Assembly (NCBI GenBank): GCA_033557465.1
Contig: CM066033.1
Location: forward strand, 706,647,637 to 706,711,636
Direction of reading: 5' to 3'
DNA length: 64,000 nucleotides
Origin: Ichthyophis bannanicus
Taxonomy: Eukaryota; Chordata; Amphibia; Gymnophiona; Ichthyophiidae
The notes below the pieces were generated by a model. The model was given only the letters and a program-made list of their open reading frames with translations. It had not been told where the DNA came from and searched no databases. Of this stretch, positions 1-8,927 are shown in pieces. The stretch's first letter is position 1; each line of letters begins with the position of its first letter. A program made the translations under genes and the position numbers.

Positions 1-165
1 GAAGAGGACCTCGCATGCATGGCAGAAATCCCAAAGGTTTTCTTTGAAAGCTGGGGAATTGCACTGTGCGGACTCTGTCGGTGCCGACGTCACCCATAGG
101 TGAGAACTGATTCCTGCTGTCCCTGGAGAACACCTGTTCCAGGTGAGTAACTACGATTTCTGTGC
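1..165 (+). repeat. DIRS terminal repeat, 3' end of an element lying to the left
   Basis: The sequence matches the reverse complement of the left ends of the minus-strand DIRS copies in this window (for example 14293-14475). It holds the conserved cacccata block near 109 and ends in the caggtgagtaactac motif near 140-155. It is therefore the 3' terminus of a plus-oriented DIRS element whose body lies outside the window. Confidence 0.75.
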
Positions 166-174
166 AAATTGTAG

Positions 175-500
175 GGGGAATAAGGTGGCATAGTCGAATA
201 CTGGAGTGATGAGGACTTGACAGACATTTCTGAAAGCTTGTTGCAGAAGAGGTCGGAGATTTTGAACTGTCTTCATTTGGAAATATGCTGCCTTGCTAAC
301 ATGTTGGATGTGCTCATGGAAGCTTAGGTTCTGGTCGAGGACTACACAGAGTTATTTTACTTGCTCTTTTACTAACAGAGTTAGATTGGCTAGGGTGATT
401 ATGGGTGGTGGGGAGAAGGTGAGATTTTGGTTATGTGGAGGACTTCTGACTTGTTAGGATTAATATGCATGTTGTGATGGTTGAGCCATTGATTAAGCAC
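175..500 (-). mobile_element. L2-like LINE fragment, RT C-terminal region
   Basis: The minus-strand translation gives the typical L2 C-terminal RT pattern: a lysine-serine-glutamate segment, a VLDQNLSFHEHI block, then LRPLL and LITPVFDYAT blocks. The same blocks occur in the L2 copies at 57320-57868 and 63282-63929. It is truncated at both ends and is a relic. It joins a CR1 fragment near position 500. Confidence 0.7.
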
Positions 501-1495
501 TGAGTGAAAAAATATTTTCTCCTATTAGTCTTAAATGGGCTATATCGTAGCTTCACTATGTGTCCCCTAGTCTGTGTACTTTTTGAAGCAGTAAACAACT
601 GATCTATGTTTACCAGTTCCACTCCATTCATTATTTTATAGATGTCTATCATAGCTCCCCTCAGTCATCTTTTTGCCAATTTGAAGAGCCCTAGCCTTTT
701 AAGCCTTTCCTCCTAGGGGTATTCTTCCATCCCTTTTACGATTTTGGTGGCTCTTCTCTGACCTTTTCTAGTTCTGTTATATCCTTTTGACGATATGGCA
801 ACAAGAACTGTACACAATATTCAAGGAGCAGTTGCACCATGGAATTATAATATCCCTGATTTTATTCTCCATTCCTTTCCTTATGATTTCTAGCATTCTG
901 TTTGCTTTCTTGGCTGCTGCTGCACATTGGACAAAGAGTTTCAATGTATCATCTACAATGATGCCCAAATCCTTTTCCTGGGTGGTGGTTCCTAATGTGG
1001 AACCTCGCATTGTGTAACCGTAGCTTGGGTTGTTCTTTGTTAAGTGCATAACTTTGCACTTGTCCACATTAATAAATTTCATCTGTCATTTGGATGCCCA
1101 GTCTTCCAATTTATCAAGATCCTCTTGCAATTTTTCACACAATCCTCTTGTGTTTTAACAACTTTGAATAATTTGGTGTCATCTGCAAATTTGATCACCT
1201 CATTCGTTATTCCCATTTCCAGGTCATTTATGAATATGTTAAAAAGCAGTGGGCCCAGCACAGATCCCTAACCTTTCTCCACTGAGAAAATTGTCCATTT
1301 TAGCCCTAATCTCTGCTATCTTTTAACCAGTTCCTAATCCACAACAGTACACTGTCTCCTATCCAATTTCCTCAAGAGTCTCTCACGAGAGACCCTGTCA
1401 AAGGCATTCTGAAAATCCAGATACACTATAGCAACCGGCTCACCTTTATCTACCTGTTTATTCATGATATATTTAGCTTGTAGTCCCTGCTTTCT
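500..1495 (-). mobile_element. CR1 LINE fragment, RT 3' half
   Basis: Minus-strand pieces read as CR1 reverse transcriptase. They include the FINDL and FADDTKLF catalytic block (1079-1261), the DKCKVMHL and TTQEKDLG blocks (777-1082) and the C-terminal KYFFTQ segment (431-652). They align along their length with the plus-strand CR1 at 48900-50000. Frames change several times, so this is a dead, 5'-truncated copy. It sits head to head with a plus-strand CR1 piece that starts near 1568. Confidence 0.85.
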
Positions 1496-2140
1496 AACTC
1501 CCCTCAAAGACGATGCTGCCCTAGGCAACCACCTACTTTGCCTAATGATTGGTTCAGTCCTGGATGGCACTATATGTTAGAAAGGGCATGGAGTCAAACA
1601 GGATAAACGTTTTTCAGGAAACAAAATACAATGTTGAATCTATGGACAGAAATTCCATGTAAAAAGAGGACGGGAATGGCAGTGGGGGCATACTACCATC
1701 CGCCTGGCCAGAATGAACAGACTGAAGATAAAATGCTAACAGGAATTAAGGAAGCTAGCAAAGTTAACAACACAGTAGTAATGGGTGATTTCAATTTCCC
1801 AGTATTAACTGGGTCAATGGCATATCAGGACATGCTAAGGAGATAGCTTCATGGAGCAGCTGGTTCAGCAGCTGACACAAATGAGCATTAATTTGAACCT
1901 TATCCTTAGTGGAACACAGGATCTGGCAGTGATGAAACCACTTGGCAATAGATTTTATAGCATGATAAAATATGATGCAATGGAGAGAGAAGAGCAAGGA
2001 AATCTACTACGCAAGCATTTATCTTTCAAAATGGGAACTACGATAAAATGAGAAAAATGGTTAAGAAAATACAAAAAAAAAGCTGCAAAGGATAAGAGTT
2101 GACATCAAAGCCTGAATATTGTTTAAAAATGCCATCTTGG

Positions 2141-2413
2141 GTGATAAACCTGTAACTTATCTGGTCAATCAAATGTATATTTATAATCTGATCAATCAAA
2201 TGTATATTTATTATTTCATTTGTTGCTGAAACCTGGGTGATCAAAATGTAATGTATATTTGTAATTTCTATGTGATTGTGGTGTACCCCTCCTTCAAATC
2301 ATACTGTAGTTTCAATCTGATTTTATACTTTACTCCCTTGTATTTTACACCATTGGTCCGCTGCTGATCGCTGGAAGTGGCGGCATACAAATGTATACCA
2401 AATAAATAAATAA
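2141..2413 (+). mobile_element. L2-like LINE 3' end, short 5'-truncated insert
   Basis: This piece ends in ccgctgctgatcgctgg followed by an aaataaataaataaa tail. The 3' terminus of the larger L2 at 56901-60054 (opposite strand) has the same form. It is flanked by the 7-bp repeat atcttgg (2134-2140 and 2414-2420), which I read as its target-site duplication inside the CR1 linker. No coding part is left. Confidence 0.7.
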
Positions 2414-2690
2414 ATCTTGGAATCCCAGAGGCTTAAAGGTGAGTTAAAATGACTATTATAGCCAACATGTTTTTCAAAAGATAGAGAAAGGACCTAAAAG
2501 ATGAAACAGGAAATAGCATAAACACTGGCAAGTTAGACACAAAGCACTGATAAGACAGGCAAAGAAAGAATTTGAAAAGAAGATTGCCGTAGTAGCAAAA
2601 ACTCATAATAAAGATTTCTTCAGGTACATTCAAAGCAAAAAACCCCTGAGGGAATCAGTTAGACCTTTAGATGATAGAGGAATATAAAGG

Positions 2691-2980
2691 AGTGGAGTGG
2701 AGGAGTGGCCTAGTGGTTGGGGCAAGGTACTTCAGGCCGGAAGGTCGGGGGTTCAAATCCCACTAGAGGACAGCAACCTTGGGCCGGAAGGACCGGGGTT
2801 TCTAGTCCCGCAGGTGCTCCTTGTGGTCTTGGGCAAGCCACTTAACCCTCCATAGCCCATGTTCCCTGTAAAATAGTTCTCTCCAAGTTATAATGCCCTG
2901 TTCAATGTAATATCAGTTTGTTCAATGTAAACCGCACTGATTCAGAATAGCGCGGTATATAAGAGAATATAAATAAATAA
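2691..2980 (+). mobile_element. CORE-SINE with tRNA-like head and L2-like tail
   Basis: The head has a Pol III box A (tggcctagtgg, 2706-2716) and a box B (ggttcaaatcc, 2750-2760). A second, degenerate box-B-like segment follows near 2780-2805. The middle has the CORE-type stretch ttgggcaagccacttaaccc. The tail, gaatagcgcggtatataag plus aaataaataaa, matches the L2 3' end at 59691-59950, so the SINE probably borrows that LINE's machinery. The flanking 7-bp repeat ataaagg (2684-2690 and 2981-2987) is the target duplication. Confidence 0.8.
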
Positions 2981-3224
2981 ATAAAGGGACACGAAGGAAT
3001 GACAAGCCCATAACAGAGAAACTAAATGAATTCTTTGCTTTGGTCTTTACTGAAGATGATCTAGGGGAGATACCCAGGCCAGAAATAATACTTAAAGATA
3101 ATAAATCTGAGGAATTGAAATAAATTTTGGTGAACCTTGAAGAGGTAATAGGGCACTTTGACAAACTAAAGAGTAGCAAATCATCAAGTCCAGATGGTAC
3201 ACATAACAGAGTGTTGAAAAAAAA

Positions 3225-3417
3225 AAAAGGTAGTTACCTGTAGCAGGTGTTCTCCGTGGAAAGCGGGACTATATCCTCACATATGGGTGATGTCTCCGAC
3301 AAAGCCCCACACAGGAATGCTCCCAAGCTTCTATTGGAAGCTTTTGGGAAGCTCCACCACACCTGTCTTTCCATCTGCCACGACACCATCTTCTCCAGTA
3401 TAACAAAGCTATAGCAG
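3225..3417 (-). repeat. Left terminal repeat of DIRS copy A
   Basis: It begins aaaggtagttacctgtagc and contains tcacatatgggtgatg near 3279 and the gcttttgggaagc block near 3341. All other left ends have these blocks. It abuts CR1 sequence in a run of A, so the exact first base is uncertain by a few positions. Confidence 0.75.
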
Positions 3418-3448
3418 AAGACAACTCCTCAGGGAGGTGAGAAAGTTG

Positions 3449-3545
3449 TGAGGATTTATTCCTACTGTCCATGGAGAACACCCACTACAGGTGAGTTACT
3501 ACCTTTTCTCTGTGGACAACAAGGAATGAAGTCCTCATGTATGGG
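3449..3545 (-). repeat. Internal complementary region (ICR) of copy A
   Basis: The first half is complementary to the outer left terminus (ggagaacacccactacaggtg). The second half (ctgtggacaacaaggaatg) has the position and pattern of the complement of a right terminus. The join near 3512 corresponds to the junction of a circular DIRS intermediate. This organisation is the hallmark of DIRS-type elements. Confidence 0.75.
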
Positions 3546-3690
3546 ACTCCCAAGCTACACGCTACCAAAAACAGAGGAGGCCGAAAAGCCCAACAGGGGC
3601 ATGTGAATAAGAACTGGAGAATTAACTATGTACAGCACTAGTAGTCCCCAAAGAGGAACTCATCTAATTCAGCTTATTCATCATACAGTT

Positions 3691-5059
3691 TGTCACGGGG
3701 TTCCCGGTGACACAAAGACTTTACGCCACTAAGTAGAGACGTTAATGATCAAAGAGACCAGGTGGAGGGTAATAAAGGCTTTTATTCCCCGTTTAAAGCA
3801 AGGTTCAACTAAGAGATAATTCCAGATAACAGAAACAGTCCTTTGTCTTTAAAAGGTACCAATATTCACACTGAGCAGTTAACTGTTACTTTACAGTTAA
3901 GGCAAGTTTTTCCATAGTAGCATTCAGTATAAGAAACATTAAATTATATTTCACTTATTCTTCTATGGTATGTGGAGCATACAGACTTTGGAGCATAGGC
4001 AGTGCACCAATCACATTCCATTAACTCTGGCATAGGTGAGGGAACAGTGCTGGGATAATCCACTTCCATAGATTCTTCTCCCCTGTACTCATTCACGGAG
4101 CGTTCACTGTCCCTGTCTATCTCAGCATGGTAGTTTAAAACTTGGGAGTCTGGCTTCCTATAGCCAGGGATTCTCAAGGCTGGTGGTAGCTTACTAAACC
4201 AGTCTTGATTCTTGTATCTCATAGAAGGAATACTTGTTTTAGTAGAGCTTTTAGTAGCACAATTATCACAGTCAATATTTAATGCCTCATACCTTGGCTT
4301 TGGTGAGATAAAATCCACAGTGCTTCTTTTTCCTGCACCTCTCCCTTGGTAGCTGCACTTCTGCCTGCCAACCGGATACCGAGGTGTGCTTCTAGGCAGT
4401 GGAATAAAACTGCTGTTGGATTCTCCTCTCACTCTGGGTAAAAGCTCCTGTTGCCTATAAAGGTGCTTTTCCCTCTGAACAGGTAAAACTGGGTAATGAT
4501 CCTCTAGAGATAATAAGCTTCTGTCAGAACCTTTCTCTCTGGTTCTTGGCTTTCCTCTCTCTATTCTAACTTCAGGCAGAGTATAGGAACTAGGCGTGGC
4601 AGACGCTTTCACCTTGGGGTAACTTCCACCAAACTCCCCTTGTACAACAGGATCAGTTTGGGCCTTCTGGCTTCCCACCTTGTGAGGTCTGTTTCTCCTC
4701 CAGCTCCCAGCCTTGCTTCCTTCACAGCAATCAGGCTTATCTCCTTGGTAGCCTCCAGGCTTCTCTGCTGTTTCTCCTTCTCCTTCTTCTACTACCAGCT
4801 CTACTCCTTTCTTCCTGTCCTCTTCCTCTTTCTCATCCTGTCCAGAAGCATTCTGCTCTGGCTTATAAAGTGAACGGTTACTGATGACTTCCTGGTTCCC
4901 TTTCAGCTGCAGGTCATCAGAGAGCTTAGGTTCATTAAGTCCGGCATGTCTGTTCCTGCTCCCTCTAGTTGTGCCTGGGGGTAACTGCACATCTAGTTCC
5001 TCTAAAGAAACAGGATTTCTTTTCTTCAAAACAACTTTATCAGTGCCCACATCATGACA
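3691..5059 (-). repeat. 3' LTR of the gypsy-type element
   Basis: 1369 bp, starting tgtcacggggttcccgg and ending cacatcatgaca. It is near identical to 8928-10308; differences are scattered substitutions and two shorter ctcctt/cctctt runs. The part far from the end (U3 side) is an open frame of about 370 codons fused in frame to pol. Confidence 0.95.
3781..3786 (-). promoter_or_regulatory. Candidate polyadenylation signal in the 3' LTR
   Basis: On the minus strand this is AATAAA, 91-96 bp from the outer end of the LTR, a usual position near the R/U5 border. The same hexamer occurs in the 5' LTR at 9018-9023. Confidence 0.55.
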
Positions 5060-6619
5060 CATCCCCCCTCTTAAAATATTACGGGCTGAATGACCCTCAT
5101 TACAGCACGTAATCCTAGACATGGCGTCAGCATTCTCATGCAGCTTCCCTGCTCTGTGTTGCACTTGGAATTCATACAGCTGCAATGCCATGTACCATCT
5201 GGTTAATCTGCTATTATTATTGCGCATCTGGCTCAACCATTTGAGCGGGGCATGGTCGGTGATGAGGGTAAACCTCCTTCCCATGAGGTAGAACTTCAAA
5301 GCTTCAACAGCCCATTTGATAGCTAAGCACTCACGTTCAATCGTCGAGTACTTCTTCTCGGCTGGTGACAGTTTTCTGCTTAAAAACATGACGGGATGTT
5401 CAGCGCCCTCCTGCATTTGTGAAAGGACGGCCCCTAGGCCGATTTCTGATGCGTCTGTTTGGAGTAAAAATGGCTGATGAAAATCCACCCCTCTTAGAAT
5501 GGGAGCTCTACACAGCTTCTCTTTCAATATCTTAAAGGCAGTCTCGGCGTCAGTTGTCCAGGCTAGCGTGTTTGGGGCATTTTTCCGCAACATCTCTGTG
5601 AAGATGGCGCTTTCTTCAGCGAAATGTGGGATGAAGCGCCTATAGTACCCTATGAGCCCTAAAAAGCTCCTTAGTTGCTTTTTATTCTGGGGTGCGGGGA
5701 AACTGCGCACACTTTCAATTTTGTCAAATAAAGGACGGACAGTACCCCTGCCTACTACATGTCCTAAGTATTTAACTTCACCTGCCGCAAACATGCATTT
5801 TCCTGGATTTAAGGTTAAACCAGCTTGCCGCATCGCGTTTAAGACTGCTTTTACTTGGACTAAATGCTGGTTCCACGTGGCGCTATGGATAACTATGTCA
5901 TCCATGTAAGCTGTCGCATACTCCTGATGAGGTCGTAAGACTATATCCATAAGCCTCTGACAGGTCGCCGCGGCTCCGTGTAGCCCGAAAGGCATGCGTC
6001 GGAACTGAAACAGGCCAACTGGTGTTGTAAAGGCTGTTTTTGGACGTGCCTCTCTGGTCAGGGGAACCTGCCAGTAGCCTTTCGTCATATCTAGTGTGGT
6101 GAGATATTTAGCTTGACCCAGCCGGTCTAGAAGCTCTTCTATGCGCGGCATCGGATACGCATCGAAGGTGGAGATGTCATTGACCTGTCGGAAGTCAATG
6201 CAAAAACGCATTGTTCCGTCTGGCTTAGGGACGAGGACAATAGGGTTGGACCAAGGGCTTTGGGACTCTTCTATCACTCCCATCTCCACCATATCTTGTA
6301 CCTGCGCGATGACCTCTTGTCGTTTGGCTTCGGGCAAACGATATGGTCTTTGCCGGACAATTTTTCCAGGAGGAGTGAGGATTTCGTGCGCAACCAAGTT
6401 CGTCTCGCCAGGCACGGATGTCAACACATCACTAAATCTCACCAACAGGCTGAGCAGTTGTTGCCTCTGCACTATCGAGAGTTCCTCGCCAACACGTAAC
6501 TCCGGACTGGCTTTACAGTCGGACAACAATGGGCCCAAATCTTCCTCTATTGGCTTTTCCCCTACAGCTACCAAGCTTCTCATCTCGGTTTGCCCCGTGG
6601 AGCCAAATCCTCCGCTCCC
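3944..6619 (-). CDS. pol: Pol region: dUTPase end, reverse transcriptase, RNase H, LTR-encoded tail
   Basis: This frame is the same as the upstream gag-protease-dUTPase frame, separated by one UGA at 6620-6622. The first residues after the stop form the glycine-rich GFGSTG motif V of dUTPase. Counting from the Met at 6583, RT spans about residues 75-240 with VPKPDG, the LDMTKGYWQ aspartate, MPFGL and the YMDD box (226-229). RNase H spans about 370-490 with TDAS, IERE, TDH and the ADAMSR end. No integrase follows. The frame instead crosses the polypurine tract and runs about 370 residues into the 3' LTR, ending at 3944. That tail is charged, rich in Ser, Arg and Lys, and not recognised. Confidence 0.85.
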   Translation of the reverse strand, partial: GSGGFGSTGQTEMRSLVAVGEKPIEEDLGPLLSDCKASPELRVGEELSIVQRQQLLSLLVRFSDVLTSVPGETNLVAHEILTPPGKIVRQRPYRLPEAKRQEVIAQVQDMVEMGVIEESQSPWSNPIVLVPKPDGTMRFCIDFRQVNDISTFDAYPMPRIEELLDRLGQAKYLTTLDMTKGYWQVPLTREARPKTAFTTPVGLFQFRRMPFGLHGAAATCQRLMDIVLRPHQEYATAYMDDIVIHSATWNQHLVQVKAVLNAMRQAGLTLNPGKCMFAAGEVKYLGHVVGRGTVRPLFDKIESVRSFPAPQNKKQLRSFLGLIGYYRRFIPHFAEESAIFTEMLRKNAPNTLAWTTDAETAFKILKEKLCRAPILRGVDFHQPFLLQTDASEIGLGAVLSQMQEGAEHPVMFLSRKLSPAEKKYSTIERECLAIKWAVEALKFYLMGRRFTLITDHAPLKWLSQMRNNNSRLTRWYMALQLYEFQVQHRAGKLHENADAMSRITCCNEGHSARNILRGGMCHDVGTDKVVLKKRNPVSLEELDVQLPPGTTRGSRNRHAGLNEPKLSDDLQLKGNQEVISNRSLYKPEQNASGQDEKEEEDRKKGVELVVEEGEGETAEKPGGYQGDKPDCCEGSKAGSWRRNRPHKVGSQKAQTDPVVQGEFGGSYPKVKASATPSSYTLPEVRIERGKPRTREKGSDRSLLSLEDHYPVLPVQREKHLYRQQELLPRVRGESNSSFIPLPRSTPRYPVGRQKCSYQGRGAGKRSTVDFISPKPRYEALNIDCDNCATKSSTKTSIPSMRYKNQDWFSKLPPALRIPGYRKPDSQVLNYHAEIDRDSERSVNEYRGEESMEVDYPSTVPSPMPELMECDWCTAYAPKSVCSTYHRRISEI
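5061..5072 (-). other. Polypurine tract of the gypsy-type element
   Basis: On the minus strand this reads aagaggggggat, one or two bases before the 3' LTR. It is the expected primer site for plus-strand DNA synthesis. It lies inside the open pol frame. Confidence 0.8.
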
Positions 6620-8392
6620 TCAGCTGGTGGGGCTTATCATGGACACTTCCTCTAGAGGCGGGAAGCCGACTCGCTCACATATGAGCTGAGCTATTCTCTC
6701 TCCAGCTTTTACTTCAAAATCTTCCTTCGAAAAATTAAATAACAGGACTTTTATTATGCCCCTGTAGTCGGGGTCTACTACCCCAGCGCCAACATCAATA
6801 AAATATTTGAGGGCCAATCCTGAGCGGGGCGCAATCCTAGCATAACATCCGGGTGGAATCTCTACTTGGATGTCGGTGCTAATCAGCGCCTTGCCTCCCT
6901 TAGGGACTAGGTGATTTTCCGCACTGTATAAGTCATACCCTGCGGCCTGTGGAGTGGCTCGACAGGGGCTTCGAGCTTCCGGTGAGGATTTGCAAAACTT
7001 TAAGACAAATTTTTTTTCTGCTTCCTCGGGTACCTTCCGGTTTTGGCTCTTAACTTTCCCTAAAAGGGGAGTGGGGACCACCCTACCCTTGAAAGGAGTG
7101 CTTTGGGAGACGAGAACTTCTCGTGGGTTTAAACCTTTTTCTAGGCCCTTCTCAAATTGTGGCCAGTCCCTACCAAGGACCAGCTCTTTGGGCAATCTAG
7201 GGACTACTGCTATCAGCATAATTTTTTCTATTCCCAGACCTTTGACCAGCAATTTGTACACAGGATACAAGGTAGCAGCGCCATGTACACACTTAATCTT
7301 TACCTGACCTTCTGGACGGTCTGGGGCGGACGCAGCTTGCTCTTGAATGGTAGACCAGAGCTTGCGCGAGATCATTGTCTGGTCCGCACCAGAGTCCAGT
7401 AAGGCTTTGGCTGCTACTCCCTGCACCGTGACATCTAGTACAAAACCTTCTGTCAATAAATGCTTATGCTCCCCTATGAGAGCAGTACGTACCCTACATT
7501 CATTCATGACATGTCCCAACTTCACGCAGTTAAAACATCTCTTAACAAGATTTTTCTCTGCCTTTTTATCACACTTTACATTAGGTGTTTTGGACTGGTA
7601 GAGACTTCCTGAGACTGGATTGAATGTCGCTATGGCTGTCTTAGCTACCCCGTCCGTAGGCTGGGTAACTAATTCGGCCTCCAAATACCTCTCTGTCAAG
7701 GCAATCGCCTCCATAGTTGAGCGACAATTCTGGAGAATAAGGAAGCTCTTTATTTTACCAGGTACTGCAGTCATGAATTGCTCGAGAACTATCATATCTA
7801 ATAATGAATCTATGGATCTTTCACTGGGCCTTAGCCACTTCTCAGCCAAGCGCCTCAGTCGATGACCCAATGACTTAGGCGTTTCGCCTACTTCAAGCCG
7901 GGCTGCTCGTAGCCTTCGGTTATAGATAAGTGGGGTCAAGCCCAGGCGTTCCCTGATGGCTTTTGTCACTTCGCTATAATCTGCCGCTAACGCAGCGGGC
8001 ATTGCCCTGTAGGCTGACAGTGCCTCTCCGGTAAGGGACACTGCCAGTCTGATGGACCATTGGTCCTCTGGCCAACCCACAGAAAGGGCAATTCTTTCGA
8101 ATGCATCCAGAAATTCATCTGGATCGTCCTTTTCCCCTAACTTCCCTAAAGTCAGAGTGTCATAGGACCTTAGTCCTACCAGACCATGGCTCAGTCCTGA
8201 GCTCTGCTTTATGAGTCCAGCGGCGGCTTCCTGTGTTTTCTGTTGATGGCTCATCCAAGTCTCCAGCATCTGCAGGACTGGCTTTTGCTGCTCCTGCATC
8301 GCCAGGATAGCACGCTGCTGGGTCTGCGCAGCCAGTTCAGCCTGTTTACTGAATTGTGAGGCCATCCAGTCAAATAGGTCGCGTTGCTCCAT
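6620..8392 (-). CDS. gag-pro: Gag, aspartic protease and dUTPase polyprotein
   Basis: 590 codons from the Met at 8392; an upstream Met at 8446 is also in frame, but the Gag-like sequence begins here. Residues 85-240 form a helical Gag core of the retrotransposon Gag/SCAN-like type. A CCHC zinc knuckle lies at 286-299 (C-x2-C-x4-H-x4-C). A retropepsin site DSGAD lies at 333-337. A trimeric dUTPase spans about 470-585, with motif I AGYDLYSA, motif II PRSGLA, motif III GAGVVDPDYRG and motif IV ERIAQL. dUTPase removes dUTP and limits uracil in the new cDNA. The frame stops at 6620-6622, exactly where the Arg of motif V is expected. Confidence 0.88.
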   Translation of the reverse strand: MEQRDLFDWMASQFSKQAELAAQTQQRAILAMQEQQKPVLQMLETWMSHQQKTQEAAAGLIKQSSGLSHGLVGLRSYDTLTLGKLGEKDDPDEFLDAFERIALSVGWPEDQWSIRLAVSLTGEALSAYRAMPAALAADYSEVTKAIRERLGLTPLIYNRRLRAARLEVGETPKSLGHRLRRLAEKWLRPSERSIDSLLDMIVLEQFMTAVPGKIKSFLILQNCRSTMEAIALTERYLEAELVTQPTDGVAKTAIATFNPVSGSLYQSKTPNVKCDKKAEKNLVKRCFNCVKLGHVMNECRVRTALIGEHKHLLTEGFVLDVTVQGVAAKALLDSGADQTMISRKLWSTIQEQAASAPDRPEGQVKIKCVHGAATLYPVYKLLVKGLGIEKIMLIAVVPRLPKELVLGRDWPQFEKGLEKGLNPREVLVSQSTPFKGRVVPTPLLGKVKSQNRKVPEEAEKKFVLKFCKSSPEARSPCRATPQAAGYDLYSAENHLVPKGGKALISTDIQVEIPPGCYARIAPRSGLALKYFIDVGAGVVDPDYRGIIKVLLFNFSKEDFEVKAGERIAQLICERVGFPPLEEVSMISPTS

Positions 8393-8905
8393 CGCGATGA
8401 TCCCTGAAAAGAAACAAACAAAGAAAAACCAAGTGTGGCTGCACAAAAAAAATCAGCGCTACACTTCCTTCTCTTTTCCTTTTTTTTTTTCAAATTCTCC
8501 CTTTTTTAAACAGACACTTGCATCCAAACAAGTTAGGCGCTTCTACCCATTACCTGGTAGAAGTGTAGACTCAGGCTCTCAGCAACGGTGGTGCGGCCTC
8601 GCGTCGTAGCACCCTCCAGGAACTCGTTCTCCGTTCCGGATTTGCTGCGGTCCAGTCCACTTTCTCCAACTCCGATCCGGCTCTTTTCAAAGGTCCAGTC
8701 CGGATTTTCACTCCGATCCAGTTTCCTTTTGGCACTCCGGTCCAGGTTTTCCTTTCACTCCAGTCCGGTTTTCTGATACTCCGGTCCTGGTTTTCCTTTA
8801 ACTCCAGTCCAGGTTTTGTTTTTTGTTTTTTTGTTTTTTCCTCAAGATGAACACTGGCAATTTGTTTCTATATTTCTTTGCTGTATCTATTAGGATTATA
8901 TCCAC

Positions 8906-8923
8906 ATCCGAACAACTACGCCA
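8906..8923 (-). other. Candidate primer-binding site
   Basis: Four bases inside the 5' LTR the minus strand reads TGGCGTAGTTGTTCGGAT. TGG is the usual start of a site complementary to a tRNA CCA end. I could not match it to a particular tRNA. Confidence 0.45.
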
Positions 8924-8927
8924 TTTA

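Larger units (their letters stand above)
1568..3224 (+). mobile_element. CR1 LINE fragment, endonuclease to RT start
   Basis: From about 1568 the sequence follows the endonuclease part of the CR1 ORF2 at 41450 onward, including the MGDFN motif near 1780. It continues through the linker (EFEKKIA, KKPLRESV) to the start of RT (SSKSSSPDG) near 3195. Many stops are present. Two small insertions interrupt it (2141-2413 and 2691-2980), each with a short target duplication. DIRS copy A then breaks it at about 3225 in a run of A. Confidence 0.8.

Noticed and set aside
2706..2760. A tRNA gene
   Set aside because: Box A and box B are present, but they belong to a SINE head: no full cloverleaf, CORE and L2-like tail downstream, and a target duplication around the whole unit.
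4640..7865. Plus-strand frames across the gypsy-type element
   Set aside because: They are antisense to pol and gag and hold no recognisable motif.
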